Assembly (NCBI GenBank): GCA_963693315.1
Contig: OY856186.1
Coordinates: forward strand, 72,286,128-72,350,127
Reading direction: 5' to 3'
DNA from: Diogma glabrata
Lineage: Eukaryota; Arthropoda; Insecta; Diptera; Cylindrotomidae
DNA length: 64,000 bases
The notes beneath the pieces were generated by a model. That model saw only the letters and a program-made list of their open reading frames with translations. It had not been told where the DNA came from and did not search any database. The translations under genes and the position numbers were made by a program. Below, one piece after another: positions 43,801 through 56,890 of the stretch (positions are counted from its first letter, which is position 1; each line of letters opens with the position of its first letter).

Positions 43801-44142
43801 CAAAAGTACTCTTCATGAAATGGTTACGGGCCATTTGTGTCTTTGCCTCGTTCTTAGGATGGTCATTTCAACCAAATCTTTGTTTCTCTGCAGACTAAGA
43901 AATATAAATAGCCATCACAGCAAAAATACAACTACTTGGAAGGACTTATATCTAATCTCATACGAGTCAAAATTTTCATGAATTGAACATTTCTTAGAGC
44001 GTCACGACTTTTCAAGCATAGCTTCTTTATTTGAACAATTTGCCAACGATAAAATAAATCATTGATCACGACAGCAAATTAAAAAGAGTAATCAGCGATT
44101 CTATTAATGCTGATGAAAAACGTGATCTACGCAGGTGAAAAA
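43801..44142. other. Gene-free spacer
   Basis: No recognisable gene or structure. Confidence 0.4.
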
Positions 44143-44547
44143 GTCGTAATTTGAACTTGACCATCTTTGATTTTCCTGAAACTTGACATATAAGTAGTAT
44201 GGACAAATTAAAAAATACAACTTATTTTAAAAATTTTTTAAAGTGCATAGTTTGAGCATAGGGGGCACCCCAACACGCATGAAAAATGAAAATTCTGCCA
44301 ATCCGATGTAACTTTGAAATTAAATTGCTCAAGAACGGCTATACCGATTTCATCAAACTTTTTTTTTTGATAGATGATAGTCGTTTGAAAAAAAATTAAT
44401 TTATTGTTATTGTTATTGCATAGGGGGCACTATGCTCAAACTATGCACTTTAAAAAAATTTTATAATAAGTTGTATTTTTTAATTTGTCCATACTACTTA
44501 TATGCAAAGTTTCAGGAAAATCAAAATTGGTCAAGTTTTCACAACTC
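44143..44547. mobile_element. Foldback MITE, about 400 bp
   Basis: The arm words AACTTGACCA, TTTTCCTGAAACTT, TAAGTAGTATGGACAAATTA and AAAGTGCATAGTTTGAGCAT reappear in reverse complement at 44404-44547. The spacer contains CATAGGGGGCAC on both sides. Similar but diverged words (CAAGTAGTATGGATG, AATAGGGTGG) occur at 46900-46975, a second, decayed copy. Confidence 0.8.
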
Positions 44548-46654
44548 TGTCTAGAACACATTTTTCATCTGCTATGGAAGCGTTATGTAGAGTCAAAATC
44601 TGAATCTATAACTTCTATTCCAGAAGATCTTTTTCATATCGATTTTTTGGTCATAAAACTGCATGGTTGCTTATAATCGTTTGAGTTAGATTTTTTTGTA
44701 ATCCTGGCAAGCATGACTCTTTATTCCTCTAAATCGGCAAATAGTGTTTGAAGTTTGAAACAAGCAGCTGATGGGCATACATTTTAACACGCCAGAATGC
44801 TAACCAATTCTTTTAGTTTAGTAAAAAGCCATCGGTATAGAGCAAACAAACATTTTATTGTTATATTGATGACCTAACACCATTTTGTCCAATCAGTTTC
44901 ACGCCATATAAATCAACAATTTTTCCAAAAAATAAAACGATGAATGGGGTAAAAATTGATAGATAACCAGTTAGACAACAGTAAGCAAGTTAGACATCTA
45001 GATTCTAGATAAAGAAAATCAATCTTTTTTTTGCCAAAGAACACAAACAGACCGTTTTAAGCAAATTTTTTTGATCTGACAGTTAAATTTTGTGATTTAA
45101 GATCGATTTTTTTTGCCAAAGAACGCGACATTATAGTCAACAAATTCGACTCGATATTTCGAAATGTTCCGAGTTAACTTTTTGAAAATCGAGCATTGGT
45201 GCTTGCTTACTACGAATATAGCCGTTACAAAATTTTAATGATCCATGCAAAATGATAATTATTGCCTTGTTTCTCTAAAGTGAATGCATTTCTAAAATCA
45301 TCTATGCCGAATACAATACGAAACATACAACACGTGTTATTACACACAAGCCCAGAAAAGTGAAAACACAAACATTCACAGAGCACACATATTATTTTGA
45401 TAACACAATACACAGATAACAACCTGTTGATTTTATTTTTAATTTTAAAAACATTTAAAGCTATATTTGGACAGTAGCTGTATATAAGAAAATTTACTGT
45501 TCATGTTTCGACTTTATATTCATTCATCATGCTGTTCACTCTATATTTAAAAATATAAATTAATTAAAAGAAACAAAATAGTGTTAAATATAGGGGAAGC
45601 AAACGTGGCATTCAATATTCACGCAAGCGTGTCACCTAATTACTTTTTCTCTTCTTTCTTTATTTATTATTATCAAAGTCACAACTCACAGTTGAAAGTG
45701 ATATGACAATTTTTGTACAAAAATTAGCATTCATTTTTCGTTTTGATTTCATTTTTCGATTCGTCTCTTTATATTCACTTTTGAGGTAACGACAACTCCC
45801 GAAATAACATATTTACCTGCCGCTTGTAGTGATCTGGTCATAAAGTTTGCAGCAGAAGTTATGTTCATCTTTCAGTCATGTGAACAACGATAGCTTTATA
45901 GAACAAGTGGTCCGTTTGCAATAATTCTACTTCCATTCCATTCTATTCTATTCTTTTCAGCAAAAATAGTTTTAAGCAAGATCGCTGTAAAGTTATTAAC
46001 TCCTTTAGTATGAATGCTATTAAGAAATTAGAGAGCTTCTCACACCCCGGTTACAAACAATAAGAAGAAACAAGCCATGGAATGTTCTTGTGGCTTACGT
46101 TAATTCAGATGTCAATAACAGGGTGACAACCCGTAGATGAAAAAGTAAAAAAAAAATTACAAATTAACAAAAACTAACCTCAGCATAGGTTCTCCACCAT
46201 ATTCCAAATGAAAACTGTTCAACTTTAAGGGAAGCAAAACGCTCACCGCCACCCGCAATTTCTAAGATCCAGCAGCTTATCATTATTTCTTGTAAAATTG
46301 GGTATAAAAAATAATGGGAGGTAATAACAGCCAACATACAGAGCCGGGCATGTTTTCAACAACGTAAAACTCATACAATAAAGACGCCTCCCCAAAAATG
46401 TTGCGCCTATTCCCACTAAGCAGCTAAAACTCGAAATCAAGGAAGTATTCAAATACATTCGACCTATAGACTAAAGTCACTTTATAGGAACTGGTTGTAC
46501 TTGACGTGCTATATTCATTGGAAGTTCTGACTAAACGTATGTTCTTTTACAGGAATACCACCCACCACTTCACCACTAAATTCACAAATTTTTAATACGA
46601 AAAAACTATAAATCAAGCTTATGATTAACTATTGACTGATAGCCCCTGCCTACC
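44548..46654. other. Gene-free AT-rich stretch
   Basis: About 2.1 kb with no domain-bearing frame (44485-44676, 45225-45422 and 46243-46458 are open but unrecognised) and no strong repeat. Confidence 0.4.
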
Positions 46655-46980
46655 GAAAAAAATACACAGTAAAACTTTTGCTTACTCTGTTAAAAATAGT
46701 AAGAAATATTTTTTTAACGTTGACGCTAATGTCGTAGATGAACATTTTTTTTCTACAATATGAAAGTTCCAGCTTTACCCTAAAACAAACTAAAATTTAA
46801 TTGAGCGTTTTTATGCTCTACAGATATTTACTTTTTAAAGATGTGCCTCACAGATCAAACATTTTAGTTTAGACTTCTGATTGATTGAATTCTTGGCATA
46901 CAAGTAGTATGGATGAAGAAAAAAACACGCGTGTTTTTAGAATTATTTTAAAGTGTTTAATTTGAGAATAGGGTGGTCCG
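46655..46980. repeat. Copies of two dispersed MITE-like repeats
   Basis: 46670-46860 shares words with the repeats flanking the assembly gap (TACTCTGTTAAAAATA, TATGAAAGTT, TTTTTAAAGATGTGC). 46900-46980 resembles one arm of the foldback at 44143-44547. Confidence 0.5.
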
Positions 46981-47089
46981 AAACATTTCTGGTAATTCAA
47001 CTTCAGGTTTAATTTGAATGAAATTACAAGAGACAAGCTTACTCGAAAACAGTTTCGGCATTTCTAAAAAATACGTTGGTGAGCGACGG
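46981..47089. other. Short spacer
   Basis: No feature seen. Confidence 0.3.
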
Positions 47090-47520
47090 TATCTGACTTG
47101 AGGTTAAAAATCTCCCGCCGGCAAAATAGTTGTCTATAAAGACAAAACAACTGAATTGGAACTTGCGCAACTTGAGCGCTCATGATGCTCTCTAAGTTCT
47201 AGAAGACTGCATCTAGGCCTGAAGAACCAGTATAAAACCCGATATAACTTTCAAATCTGGTTCTTTCTTATAGCCCTGATATAATAGGTTGTATAGGTCG
47301 CACCACTAGGATTGCATGACTTGGGAATGTTTAACGGACTGGATGCCAGTTTAAAATGATTTAAAAAATGTGGTTTAGTACAGCAAGAAGTAGACGACAA
47401 TGAGTTAGACCACTACTACAATAGTACACTATGGTAATTATACCACTGTTGCTAATAACCATGTTGAATATCTGAAGCCTGGTCTGGTCGACAAGACTCA
47501 GGAGCATAAACATTAAAAAT
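47090..47520 (+). pseudogene. Internally deleted RTE-type LINE derivative
   Basis: It starts with sequence matching the 5' end of the RTE ORF (GAGCGCTCATGATGCTCT against 39651-39669), then jumps to the 3' end: TATAAAACCCGATATAACTT matches 42210-42229, then CCTGATATAATAGGTTGTAT matches 42254-42273, on to AGACCACTACTACAATAG (compare 42382-42399) and GGAGCATAAAC near 47503. About 2.5 kb of the parent is missing. Many substitutions, no ORF. Confidence 0.75.
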
Positions 47521-47874
47521 AACAGAAATATGATAGATTTTTAATATTAATAGTGCAGCGGTGCCGCTACTGCTAAATTAAGTAAGCTATATGAATATGT
47601 TGTCAATGAAGAACAACAACAACCCAAAGAACTATGAAATCTAGAGACATCATCATCCAAAACGATGTGAAAAATCGAAGCAAAGTGAGCTAAAAGTTAG
47701 AACAAAAAACCATCGAAAAATGGCGTAGTTCATGATTTAGAAGATGAAGATTTTCAAACTATCAACAGATAACGATCAACAACGAGGTAGGGATCAAGCA
47801 TTCTGGAGACAACAATGTGAAAGGAGGAAAGTATGAAAGTACATCCCGAATAGCATTATATAAGGGCTCAAATT
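47521..47874. other. Gene-free spacer
   Basis: No recognised gene. The word TGGAGACAACAATGTGAAAGG near 47802 faintly resembles the linker of the RTE ORF, too weak to call. Confidence 0.3.
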
Positions 47875-48465
47875 TAGGCCGGATATGGCTTTCTCTACCA
47901 CTGATATGAGACCGGATCAGGCACCTTGAGTAGGGCCAGATCAGGCAAGTAACGCCACTATCAACTACTAGATCCGAATCAGGACCAGATCAGTTCAAAT
48001 AGAGTTTTTACTCCTATACATACATTACAAAATTTCAAATTTTTGTAAATATGTTATTTGCAAAATGTCCAATATAAATTCGTTTTTTTAAAATATTCTA
48101 ATTTTATACTAACCTATATATGTGGTAATAACGCAGCCGCTATTATCATAGTATTTCACCTGAGATAACTAAAGTATATAGAAAATTCGCTAAATATGTT
48201 TACTAACTATAACTTATTTGAAAAATCATATATGATTTCTGATAAGAGCCGGATGAGAATACCATATTACTTATTAGAACATGCTCCAGTTCAATCTGAT
48301 CCGGCCCTGATCCGAAATTTATTACTCGGGATGAGAGAGATCTTCGTAGTTCGGACCGGAATACGACAAAAAGGACGAGATCTATTAGTGAAATCAGGTA
48401 TGTTTTTTTACTTGCCTTACCTTATTACATCCTGATCCTATCCCGATCATAATAGGGCATGCCGG
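47875..48465. repeat. Possible MITE with GATCAGG subterminal motifs
   Basis: CCGGATCAGG, CCAGATCAGG and related words recur on the left (47895-47990), and their reverse complements (CTGATCCGG, CCTGATCC) on the right (48293-48440). This inverted clustering of short subterminal motifs is typical of non-autonomous DNA transposons. The 79-codon frame at 48196-48435 overlaps the motifs and is not convincing. Confidence 0.45.
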
Positions 48466-48635
48466 CACAAAATGCTAGTCAAGATATTTAGATAGAAAAA
48501 AATTGGTGAAACAACATTAAATCTTATGTCTTCAGTTTGTTGTACATAATTTAAAACAAAATTCGATTCGCAATTATGTGTGTTATTGTATTGAATAACT
48601 TAAATGTTTCAATCATTACATTTTTTTTTTTAATA
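48466..48635. other. Spacer
   Basis: AT-rich sequence without recognised features. Confidence 0.3.
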
Positions 48636-48935
48636 AGAAGTGTTGTGTAGTAGGAATTACAAAATGTGTCACAACAACACATAGATACCTTTTAAGACGT
48701 AGGTCCCACAACAACATGCGTCTTGAGGTATAGGTGGACGCTTTTTTTAAATCTTTGTGGATTGAAAGCACTCGAGACTATTGATTCGGGCAAAGCATTC
48801 CAAGTGTACGATGTACGCACAAAAAAATCTCTTTGCATTCTATTACTATGACAGTGAGTAATCTCGACAGTTCGACCGCCCGCACACACCGATTGACGAG
48901 TAAAACGGGGAAAAACATATGTCATTCCTATGTAC
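48636..48935 (-). pseudogene. LINE 3' end with C-terminal codons
   Basis: Minus strand: FPRFTRQSVCAGGRTVEITH, then TSYTWNALPESIVSSAFNPQ and RFKKSVHLYLKTH, the C-terminal tail of Jockey/CR1-type RT proteins (R.SF...T..LWN.LP....). The 3' UTR at 48692-48636 contains AATTCCTACTACACAACAC and a T-run (poly(A) on the minus strand). The same 3' UTR is found at 58388-58440. 5'-truncated. Confidence 0.8.
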
Positions 48936-49910
48936 ATATAACATACACAGAAGAAACGAAATATATTTAAATAATATGAAGAAACAAAAGATAATGGATA
49001 GATCAAAACGGCTTTGCAGGGTGATTGATAGTAATTGAATTTGTCGCAATTGTTGGTTTTGGTAAAATATAATGGAAATGTTGAGTAATCTTGTGAGTTG
49101 TGCTATGTTTTTCTTGTGTTAATGCAAAAGACAACCGATACGATGGGATGGATGGAAATTTACTACCGATCGAATAGAAACACCATACATTTACTTTTTG
49201 AAAAGATCAGATATTCTTTAGCCTAGGAGTTAAATTGTGCAGATTATGTTTGACTTTTTTATTAATTAAATTAAAAATAATATTTAAAAAGTTAGTTATG
49301 CTTTTCCGTGTTTTGATTTAAATAAAAACACAAACAATAGAAAAACTAAAAGTTGTATTTTTTGTGAGCTGACATTTGTAACTGAAAATAAAGAAGAATG
49401 GATACTGTGAATTTTTTTAATGCAGCTTTAGAAGAGAACAGTATAAACTCGGTGTAAAAGTGTGTGTATAGTCACTGTTAATATAATTTTGGATACTAAG
49501 GCAAGATAGCAGTGAAATAAGTTATTCTTTTTTTTAAGTACATATGAAAGGTGATTTTTTTTGTAGTGCAAAACAGCTTTTTTGTAATTATCGAAAGCAC
49601 AGTTTTCGACTTATAATCGAAAATGTGAATTTTTTGTCCCCCTATCCCCATCTACGAACATTACAAAAGAAAAAACTTAAAAAAAATCACGCGTGTAGGA
49701 TTCTTGCTAAATCAAAACTGTAATTTTTTGGGTTATAATTTCAAATTGAACTTGGAGGGGTTGAGAGTAGAAATTTCGAAAACAAATTATTTTTGATCAT
49801 GGTCAGAACTATTCTCATAGAATAATACACGGAACCCTCGACGAACGAGTTATATTCGCACTTGTACGAATTTTTTATAAATGTTTGTGCAACACCGAAA
49901 CAAACATAGG
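48936..49910. other. Gene-free AT-rich stretch
   Basis: No domain-bearing frame and no repeat that I can match. Confidence 0.4.
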
Positions 49911-50640
49911 TGCTTAACACCGCATCGCCGGTGAAGGCGTGATTGCCCGATCTGATGAAGAGCGTAGCACGTTGACCAGTCCTACACGGGAGTTAGATCG
50001 GCTCGTTTCAACCGAGAGGGAACCATGCATTCCACATCAATTTAAAATAAACCTGATCTATCTAACAAACAGGAATAAAGGACTTGAAATTTCGCTGGTA
50101 ATCAGGGATCAAGCTCAGGATCTGCCTTCTTAAGAACAGGAGGTTCCTGAACCTGAACCTAAGATGACCAGGAAACGCAAACGGATTCTAGCGAAGAGGA
50201 AGAAGAAAGATGAAAGGAAAAGGGCTAAAAGGATAGTCACGCCCCAAGCATTTCGGGATTTCGAGCAAATGGAGGCAGCGGCTTCACACCCTCATTCTTC
50301 TCATTCGGAGGTTGTCGTTGTTTTCTTTTTATTAATTACATCCTTTTATTTTTGCATTTTAGTTTTCCTTCCAAGTTTGGCTACGACTTCGCTCGGAGGA
50401 GCCTTTGGTAAAGCAGGATGAAACTGGGTAGTGAAACCTAGTGACAGTTATTTGCCATTCTCCAGCAGTAAGCACTCTTCCATTAGAGTGAAGTGGTAAT
50501 CTAATATCAACGGTCAACACCAACCTCCCTTCAAAATTTTAATTGACAATCCAACACCACGTTACAACGATAGGTTTGTGAAGAGGACATATTTGTGGGC
50601 TAGAACTCGTGGTCTGCCTCCAGCAACGATGTTATTTTAA
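49911..50640 (+). pseudogene. Possible leader/gag-proximal relic of a gypsy relative
   Basis: A GC-richer block with open frames at 49939-50133 and 50164-50421. The second encodes a highly basic stretch (MTRKRKRILAKRKKKDERKR, then AKRIVTPQAFRDFEQMEAA) followed by a hydrophobic run. I do not recognise it. Its position upstream of gag-like sequence at 51060 suggests that it belongs to the same decayed LTR element, but no LTR or PBS was found. Confidence 0.3.
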
Positions 50641-51040
50641 AAATTTTTTTTATTTTCTCATTGTTTAATTTTTTTTAGGTTAGGGATGATTCACTCTAGG
50701 CCTTACATATGGTTTCTGGGGAGAGATCACAAGTTTGATCTTCTTTTCCGGTCCTCCTTCAACAATATAATAAATAAATAAATAAATTAAATAAATAATT
50801 TTTTTTTGAATTAAACAGATAAAAATAAATATTATTAAATATTGTTAAATCATAATTTTGCTAACAAACTATTGCATATACAGTAAATATTAAATAAATT
50901 GAAATTAAAATAATAAATTTTTGTAGGATTAGGATACTTTTGTATAGGAATCTCTATCTATCCAATCGTTTGTTTCGCGATATTAAGCTTTAAGGCAGAG
51001 CACTGCTAAACAGAAATCAGAAGCCAAAGGACGATAATAT
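50641..51040. other. AT-rich spacer with (AAAT)n-type microsatellite
   Basis: It contains ATAAATAAATAAATAAATTA near 50769, similar in style to the gypsy leader at 4700-5110. No coding signal. Confidence 0.4.
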
Positions 51041-51557
51041 CGTATAGGTCAGCGCACTTAACAAACGACTGGCTCAACCATTTTCGGACACGAAGATGAT
51101 TGAGATCGTAAGGGAAGGCATGACGATGGAATTAAGAAACGCTACATCGGTGGCAGATATAGGTACTCTGGAAGACCTGCAAGTGTTTTGTCAAAAATTT
51201 GAGCACGACACGTATATGCTACTTATCACGATAGGTATGCTCAAAAGAGTTGTAAAAGGAGATGTACTGGAGAAAAAGTATGACATTGATAACAAAATGG
51301 AACAATATAGGAGTAGAGTGAAATGGCCACCTGCAATGCGACAAACGAAGTTTACAGGAGTATTTATTAGTATAGTGGAGTGTGTTGTACTTGGGGTTTT
51401 ATCGTGTGTAAATAAAATTCAAAATCATTTAAAAGCATTAGTGTTTAAATTTTTTAAAATATATAAAATGATAAACAGCCAAGTACATACAACATTGCCG
51501 CAGCCGGTAGAATTCAAAAACGTGAATGCTTTGAATGTCTTATGTGTGACACTATAA
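51041..51557 (+). pseudogene. Decayed Ty3/gypsy gag fragment
   Basis: The frame reads VSALNKRLAQPFSDTKMIEI then VREGMTMELRNATSVADI, LEDLQVFCQKFE. This is collinear with the gag of the full element (GSLNRRLARPFADREMLEIA, REGLSVELQNAT.A, LCQKFE, 6040-6190), so the two elements are related. Homology ends near 51215; the remaining open frame (to 51557) contains two hydrophobic stretches and is not recognised. Confidence 0.7.
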
Positions 51558-53780
51558 GTGCTTTGTTTATCTAACGGACTCTAATACTGCAGCATACTTT
51601 ATAGAGGAATAAAAATGGAGGCGTTTACAAATGGTTCCATTATTGGGAACATGAAACAGATTTTCTAATAAGACAGGGTCTGTAATCAGTCAGAGGTAGC
51701 CTACGGGACACTAAGAGCAGACTACGATCCTTTATGGAGCATTGGAGCATAAATGGAACAAAATAAAATATAAAATAAAAGAATTTATTAGTGTGACCTA
51801 TTCAGACATAAAACCATTGTATACAAAACTCGATATAGTATAAAACGAATAGCGAAAAAAGTGAGTTTTTAACTAAACTAAATTTTCGAATCCGATGGTA
51901 TTCCTATCTCCATATTCCATAATTTGTAATGAGTAAAATATGCGTAAGACGAACACTTCATGTGACACAAGATATTCCATATGCTTTTGTTTATATAAAT
52001 AAATTCCAGTATTTTACTATTAAACAATTCTCGATACATACAAACGTCTGAGTGGGGAAAAATAACCAAACAAAACAACGAAAATTCTATCACCGTTACT
52101 TGAAATTTCTTTTTATACCACAAGAAATAAACATATAAGAAAAATACTATCATAGCCATGACATGTCATATAAGAAAAGCACATTCCGCTTTATACATTT
52201 ATAATAATAAATATTATTGTTCGCCGAGTTTATTCAGTCAGTTTTTTATTGGTTGCGAGTGCAAGCACATGTGTTTATTTTGTTAATACAGTAGTGGATA
52301 TTATTATTTTTATTTAATTTAGTTTATATTAATTATTATTTTATCTATAATAAAATATAATTTTTAAAGGTTAGTTTTCAATAATTGTCTTTTTTTTTTA
52401 TTTATTGTTTAAGAAAAGAAATAATAATGCAAAATACTTTGTTGTCGTGTAAATAACCACGTCAATATTTTATCTTCATATAGTGATGTTTGTAGTATTA
52501 AAAAAATATGTTAATTTATTGATGGTGCTAATTTGTGATTCTTAAAATTCAGAATAACCGACGCGTGTTTAAATTTTATGTCAAACTTTTGATGATGTGG
52601 ACAAACAGTCAAATTTTAAAATATTAATGTTTTTTTATACTGATTATGTTATCATAATTTTAATTGAAAACATACAAGTTCAAGAAGAAGACGTGGGTCT
52701 TAATTTCACATATGATATGAGATTCATCGGTCTATAAATAACTTAAATCTTCGATAATCGGATCTACATTGTGTTCAAATCTTTCTAAAACTATAATCGT
52801 GATTTTTATTTCTTCATGTTTTTATTTGTTCACATATGTGTTATTTGATTGCGGATAGAATTCTTCGTGATGAAATAATTATTAGTATTCTAAGCCCATT
52901 CTATTCTGTTGATAACGGTATCGCTGATTATCATTCACGATTATTTTTATAAACAAATATATATACATAGTTGTCGGTTTTATGTATCAAACAGTTGAAG
53001 GCAATGTGAATAATTTCTGTTTAAATGTAATTAACTTTATTTTAGAATTAATGTATTTGATTTTTTCGCTTTTTGCTCAATGAAACCGGTATTTTAGTTT
53101 TGAAGACCATTAACCAACACGTATGTAAAAATTCACTGTTACAGATTTGTAGTGCATGACAAATTGATTTAAATTCAAGAATTAAATCCATTTCATTGTG
53201 ATAATGTTAAATTTCTTAAAGGTATTATTAAACTGTTAATCTTCAATTTCTTTATATAACGAATCACTTACAAAATCTCAATACGATAGTATATGAAAAG
53301 TCTATTTTCATACAGTTTTAATCCCCTGTGAAAGAGAATTTTTTTTCTCTCTAGTGGAAAATCATTTTCGCTTTCGCTAAATAAAGGAACCATGAAGCAT
53401 TATAGACTTTCGAAACAAGAACTAGAGATTTTCTTTAATTAAAACAAACAGTAAAATTTGAAAATCAGTTGCGTTTATTTATCGTACGTATCGTATCGTC
53501 CTCTGAAAAATTAAAACAAGAACCTTGTGATTATAGTGTCCATCCGACTCTCACAATTGATATTCTTGGAAAATTTAAGTCCTATTAAACTGAAATCTCT
53601 TGTAAGTGATTAAGTTAGTCTTAAAAGTGTGTAAAAAAGCCAAAAACTGGCTTTATCCTTTTTTAAGTATTAACTGAAAATCGTTTGGACAATGAAAAAG
53701 CTAAGATTAGCTTTTAAATTAACAAAGCTTTTTCTTATAATATTTGAATCCCTAAATTTTGGCATAATTTCGAAAATATA
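51558..53780. other. Gene-free AT-rich stretch
   Basis: About 2.2 kb. A minus-strand frame at 51878-52159 is open but unrecognised. No RNA gene or repeat structure detected by eye. Confidence 0.4.
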
Positions 53781-55390
53781 TTTCTTCGGTTTTGAAAAAA
53801 CCTAAATATTACATTTATGAGCCAAAAGTGAAATTCTTACCCCCACTTTTTTGGCATTTCTCGACGTTTTAGGACCTACTGATTCTAAAAAAGCAAAAAA
53901 AAATGCATGTCTGTCTGCCGGCCGTCCGTCACAACCGGCCAAATCTAGAAAACGACTGGAAGGATTACAAAAAATTTTGTTTCTAAAAATAGGCATACTC
54001 AATGGTAAGAGCAGGAAAGACGATGTGTTTGATAGCTGTCCCGGAAGTGTGTCGAAAAAATCGTCAAGTGTGTCAAAACAAGGAAATTGGCATATTTTAT
54101 GCTTAAAAACGTTCATTTTAGGTGATTTCGAGTAGGAACATTGAATTTGGAGAAATCTTGATGGTCGGGATTGGTATGTGAGACTAAAATCTAGATTATT
54201 GCATTATAAGTTTGTCAAAAAAATGTTGTCAAGTGTGTCAAAAAAAAGATTTTACTTCGGTTTATTTATTTTTTTTATTCCAAATTTTTGGAAAAAATGA
54301 AATTAATTATTTGTACGACAATAGATTTTATTATTATTATTATAGAGAATTGTGGCATTATAAGTTTGTCAAAAAAATAATGTCAAGTGTGTCAAAAGAA
54401 TGATTTTCATTTATTTTTTTAGAAAATAATAAAATTAGTTATTTGTATGGAATGAAATTATTATTATTGACAATTTTATTGCATTATAAGTTTGTCAAAA
54501 AATTTATGTCAAGTGTGTCAAAAAAAATGATTTTTAGAATTTTGGAAAAAGTTTTAATTTTTGATTTTGTTATAATTTTTGCAATATTTTTAGAATTTTT
54601 GAATTTGTGTATTTTGTATATATATTTTTAGAATTTTGAAAAAAGTTTCAATTTTTGATTTTGTTTTGTTTCAATTTTGATTTTAATTTTTGATTTTATT
54701 ATAATATTTAGAATTTTGAAAATTTTTCAATTTTTGATATTGTTATAATTTTTGCAATATTTTTAGAATTTGGAAAAATTTTGAATTTTTTTAACAATTT
54801 TTGGAATATTATTAGAATTTAGAAAAAGTTTAAATATTTGATTTTATTCTAATTTTTGGAATATTTTCGGAATATTGAAAAAGGTTTCAATTTTCGATTC
54901 TGTTATAATTTTTGCAATATTTTAGAATTTTTGAACAAAGTTTTAATCTTTGATTTTGTAATAATTTTTGCAATATTTTTAGAATTTTGAAAATAATTTT
55001 ATTTTATTTAATTTTTACAATATTTTTGAATTTTGAAAGAAATATGAATTTGTGATTTGGTAATATTTTCTCGAAACGCTAAATGCAGAGGTTTTTGAGT
55101 AGTTTGCTGAGTGTATCATCTTTTCACTAAATTATGTTAATATATGATCTGTTATAATTTTCGACGAATTGATGTTTCGTGTTAGTTTTGTAATAAATTT
55201 CTAAACAGAGATAAAATACTAGTATTTCTACAAAGAGTTTTATGTTTGATATACATCGCTGCCCAAAACTAAACACAATGTCCTCATAAAAGTTTTATGC
55301 CGAAAACTATATCAAAATCCTTAACCAAAACCGAAGTCTTGATATCTCAGAGCTTGAGATTTCAGCCCCTTCATATTTTTTTTCTATATG
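53781..55390 (+). repeat. Dispersed repeat, long copy with minisatellite
   Basis: The same repeat as in the tandem duplication: it starts near GAGCCAAAAGTGAAATTCTT, contains TTCTCGACGTTTTAGGACCT and GCATGTCTGTCTGCCGGCCG, then GTCAAGTGTGTCAAAA repeats (five or more between 54061 and 54530), the AT-rich 55-60-bp units (54530-55060) and a right end with ACATCGCTGCCCAAAACTAA and ACCGAAGTCTTGATATCTCA. Overlapping plus and minus frames at 53802-54135 read through the repeat and are not genes. Confidence 0.8.
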
Positions 55391-56890
55391 ATAGCAGATG
55401 AAATATATTTGTTAATAATCCCTTGTGAAAATAGTTTTTTTCCTCAAGTGTAAAATCATTTTCGCTAAATAACAAATTGTAGTTGCTATGGTATTTTCGT
55501 GTAATTTTACAACGCATTTTGAATGCAATGTCGTCGATTTATATTTTAATAATTTATAATAAACATCGTTTATCTATTTACTATCGTTTCTATCTATTTA
55601 CACATTTCTTACGCGAGATATAAACATTTTACATACGGAAAAATGTCTCACTCTAACGCGCCTCGAGAAGAAATTTTCGCTCGCGAAAAAGCAGCGTTTT
55701 CATCAGCAAAATGTTCTATTTATTCTGTAAACGTGACTGGGATTCAAACCTTCGGTCCTTAGGCAAAGTTTTTCAACAAAAGAAAAAACACAAACGAGAT
55801 AAATAAAATATTTGCGCATCGGAAATACAACCCCAATCATTCTCTATAATGACCTCAGTTATCGTTCGGCCGCAGTGAATACGTTTATCTTAATACTTAA
55901 AAATTTTTTTGATTTTCATGATTCAATGGTAATGTGATTTCTGATATAAAAATTTATCTTCGTTGTGCGTATTTCATTTCACAAACAAAGGTTCAATTGT
56001 CTAATTATTTGGTCCTCCTTTTACCATTCGGACAATTTATTAGCCAAAATCAACTACATACAGTTTTTTTAGCCAATTTTATAATAATTAAATTTGCAGC
56101 ATTCCAGTCCAAATTTGAAAATTCTTATAAGAAAAAAGTTGCAAACGGTATAAAATTACGGTATTACCAGTAGATAAATTATAAAATGTTGTAGTTTTTA
56201 GTGTTAAACTGAAGCATTATAATTTGGATTAAAGTAAACGGTTAAACTTTTAAAGAAGACTGCAACATTTGTTCTCATAAATTCATACTTTACCAAAACG
56301 GAACAAAATGCGTTACACTCACAGTTGCGTCGGGACACGGGCTATATAACTATAAAACTGGTCTGTCCCGTTCAAAATGGGACGGTTGGCAAGTTTAATT
56401 ATTCTATACATTCTTAAAATCGCGAATAAAGAAAACATAACTATGTTGCGCTATGATTTTTAAATCAGCGCAACAGAATAACGAAATTTATTACACAGTA
56501 TGAACATAGTATGTACTCACAAAAAATTTAAAATTAAACCTCATACCCTGATTTAAAATTATACTCGAAATGAAATCAAATTAATGCATGTATTTTGTCA
56601 AATGATAAAAGTAGTGTATTGCTTTGTGTTTAATGAATTTTATTCTCTGACAAATTTGCTCGAGCATAAACTTATAACCTCATTAAACACCTCACTAATA
56701 AAGTACCATCATTTTTATTATCATAGAAAAAATATATCATTTACTACGCGAGTTTTTCATTCGTCTAGAGGACATCTAGGCTCACAATGCTTAATTACTC
56801 AAATCCGTCTATGATATGACCCATTTAAGACTTGAATAAAACGGTGACGGTGTGACCATCATTGTAGTTCCAGTATTTTCTTACTCTAAT
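55391..56890. other. Gene-free AT-rich stretch
   Basis: Frames at 55934-56173 and 56584-56814 are open but unrecognised. A GC-richer CGCGCCTCGAGAAGAAATTT/TCGCTCGCGAAAAAG stretch lies at 55657-55690. No repeat assigned. Confidence 0.4.

Noticed and set aside
50164..50421. Highly basic 85-codon frame as a nuclear protein gene
   Set aside because: Lys/Arg runs followed by a hydrophobic tail do not match a known protein, and the context suggests a decayed LTR element.
53802..54135. Overlapping plus (94 codons) and minus (104 codons) frames
   Set aside because: Both lie in a dispersed repeat present at least four times in the window with non-conserved frames.
55739..55765. Reverse-strand GGTTTGAATCCCA, tRNA B-box-like
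   Set aside because: No cloverleaf or acceptor stem could be built around it on the minus strand.
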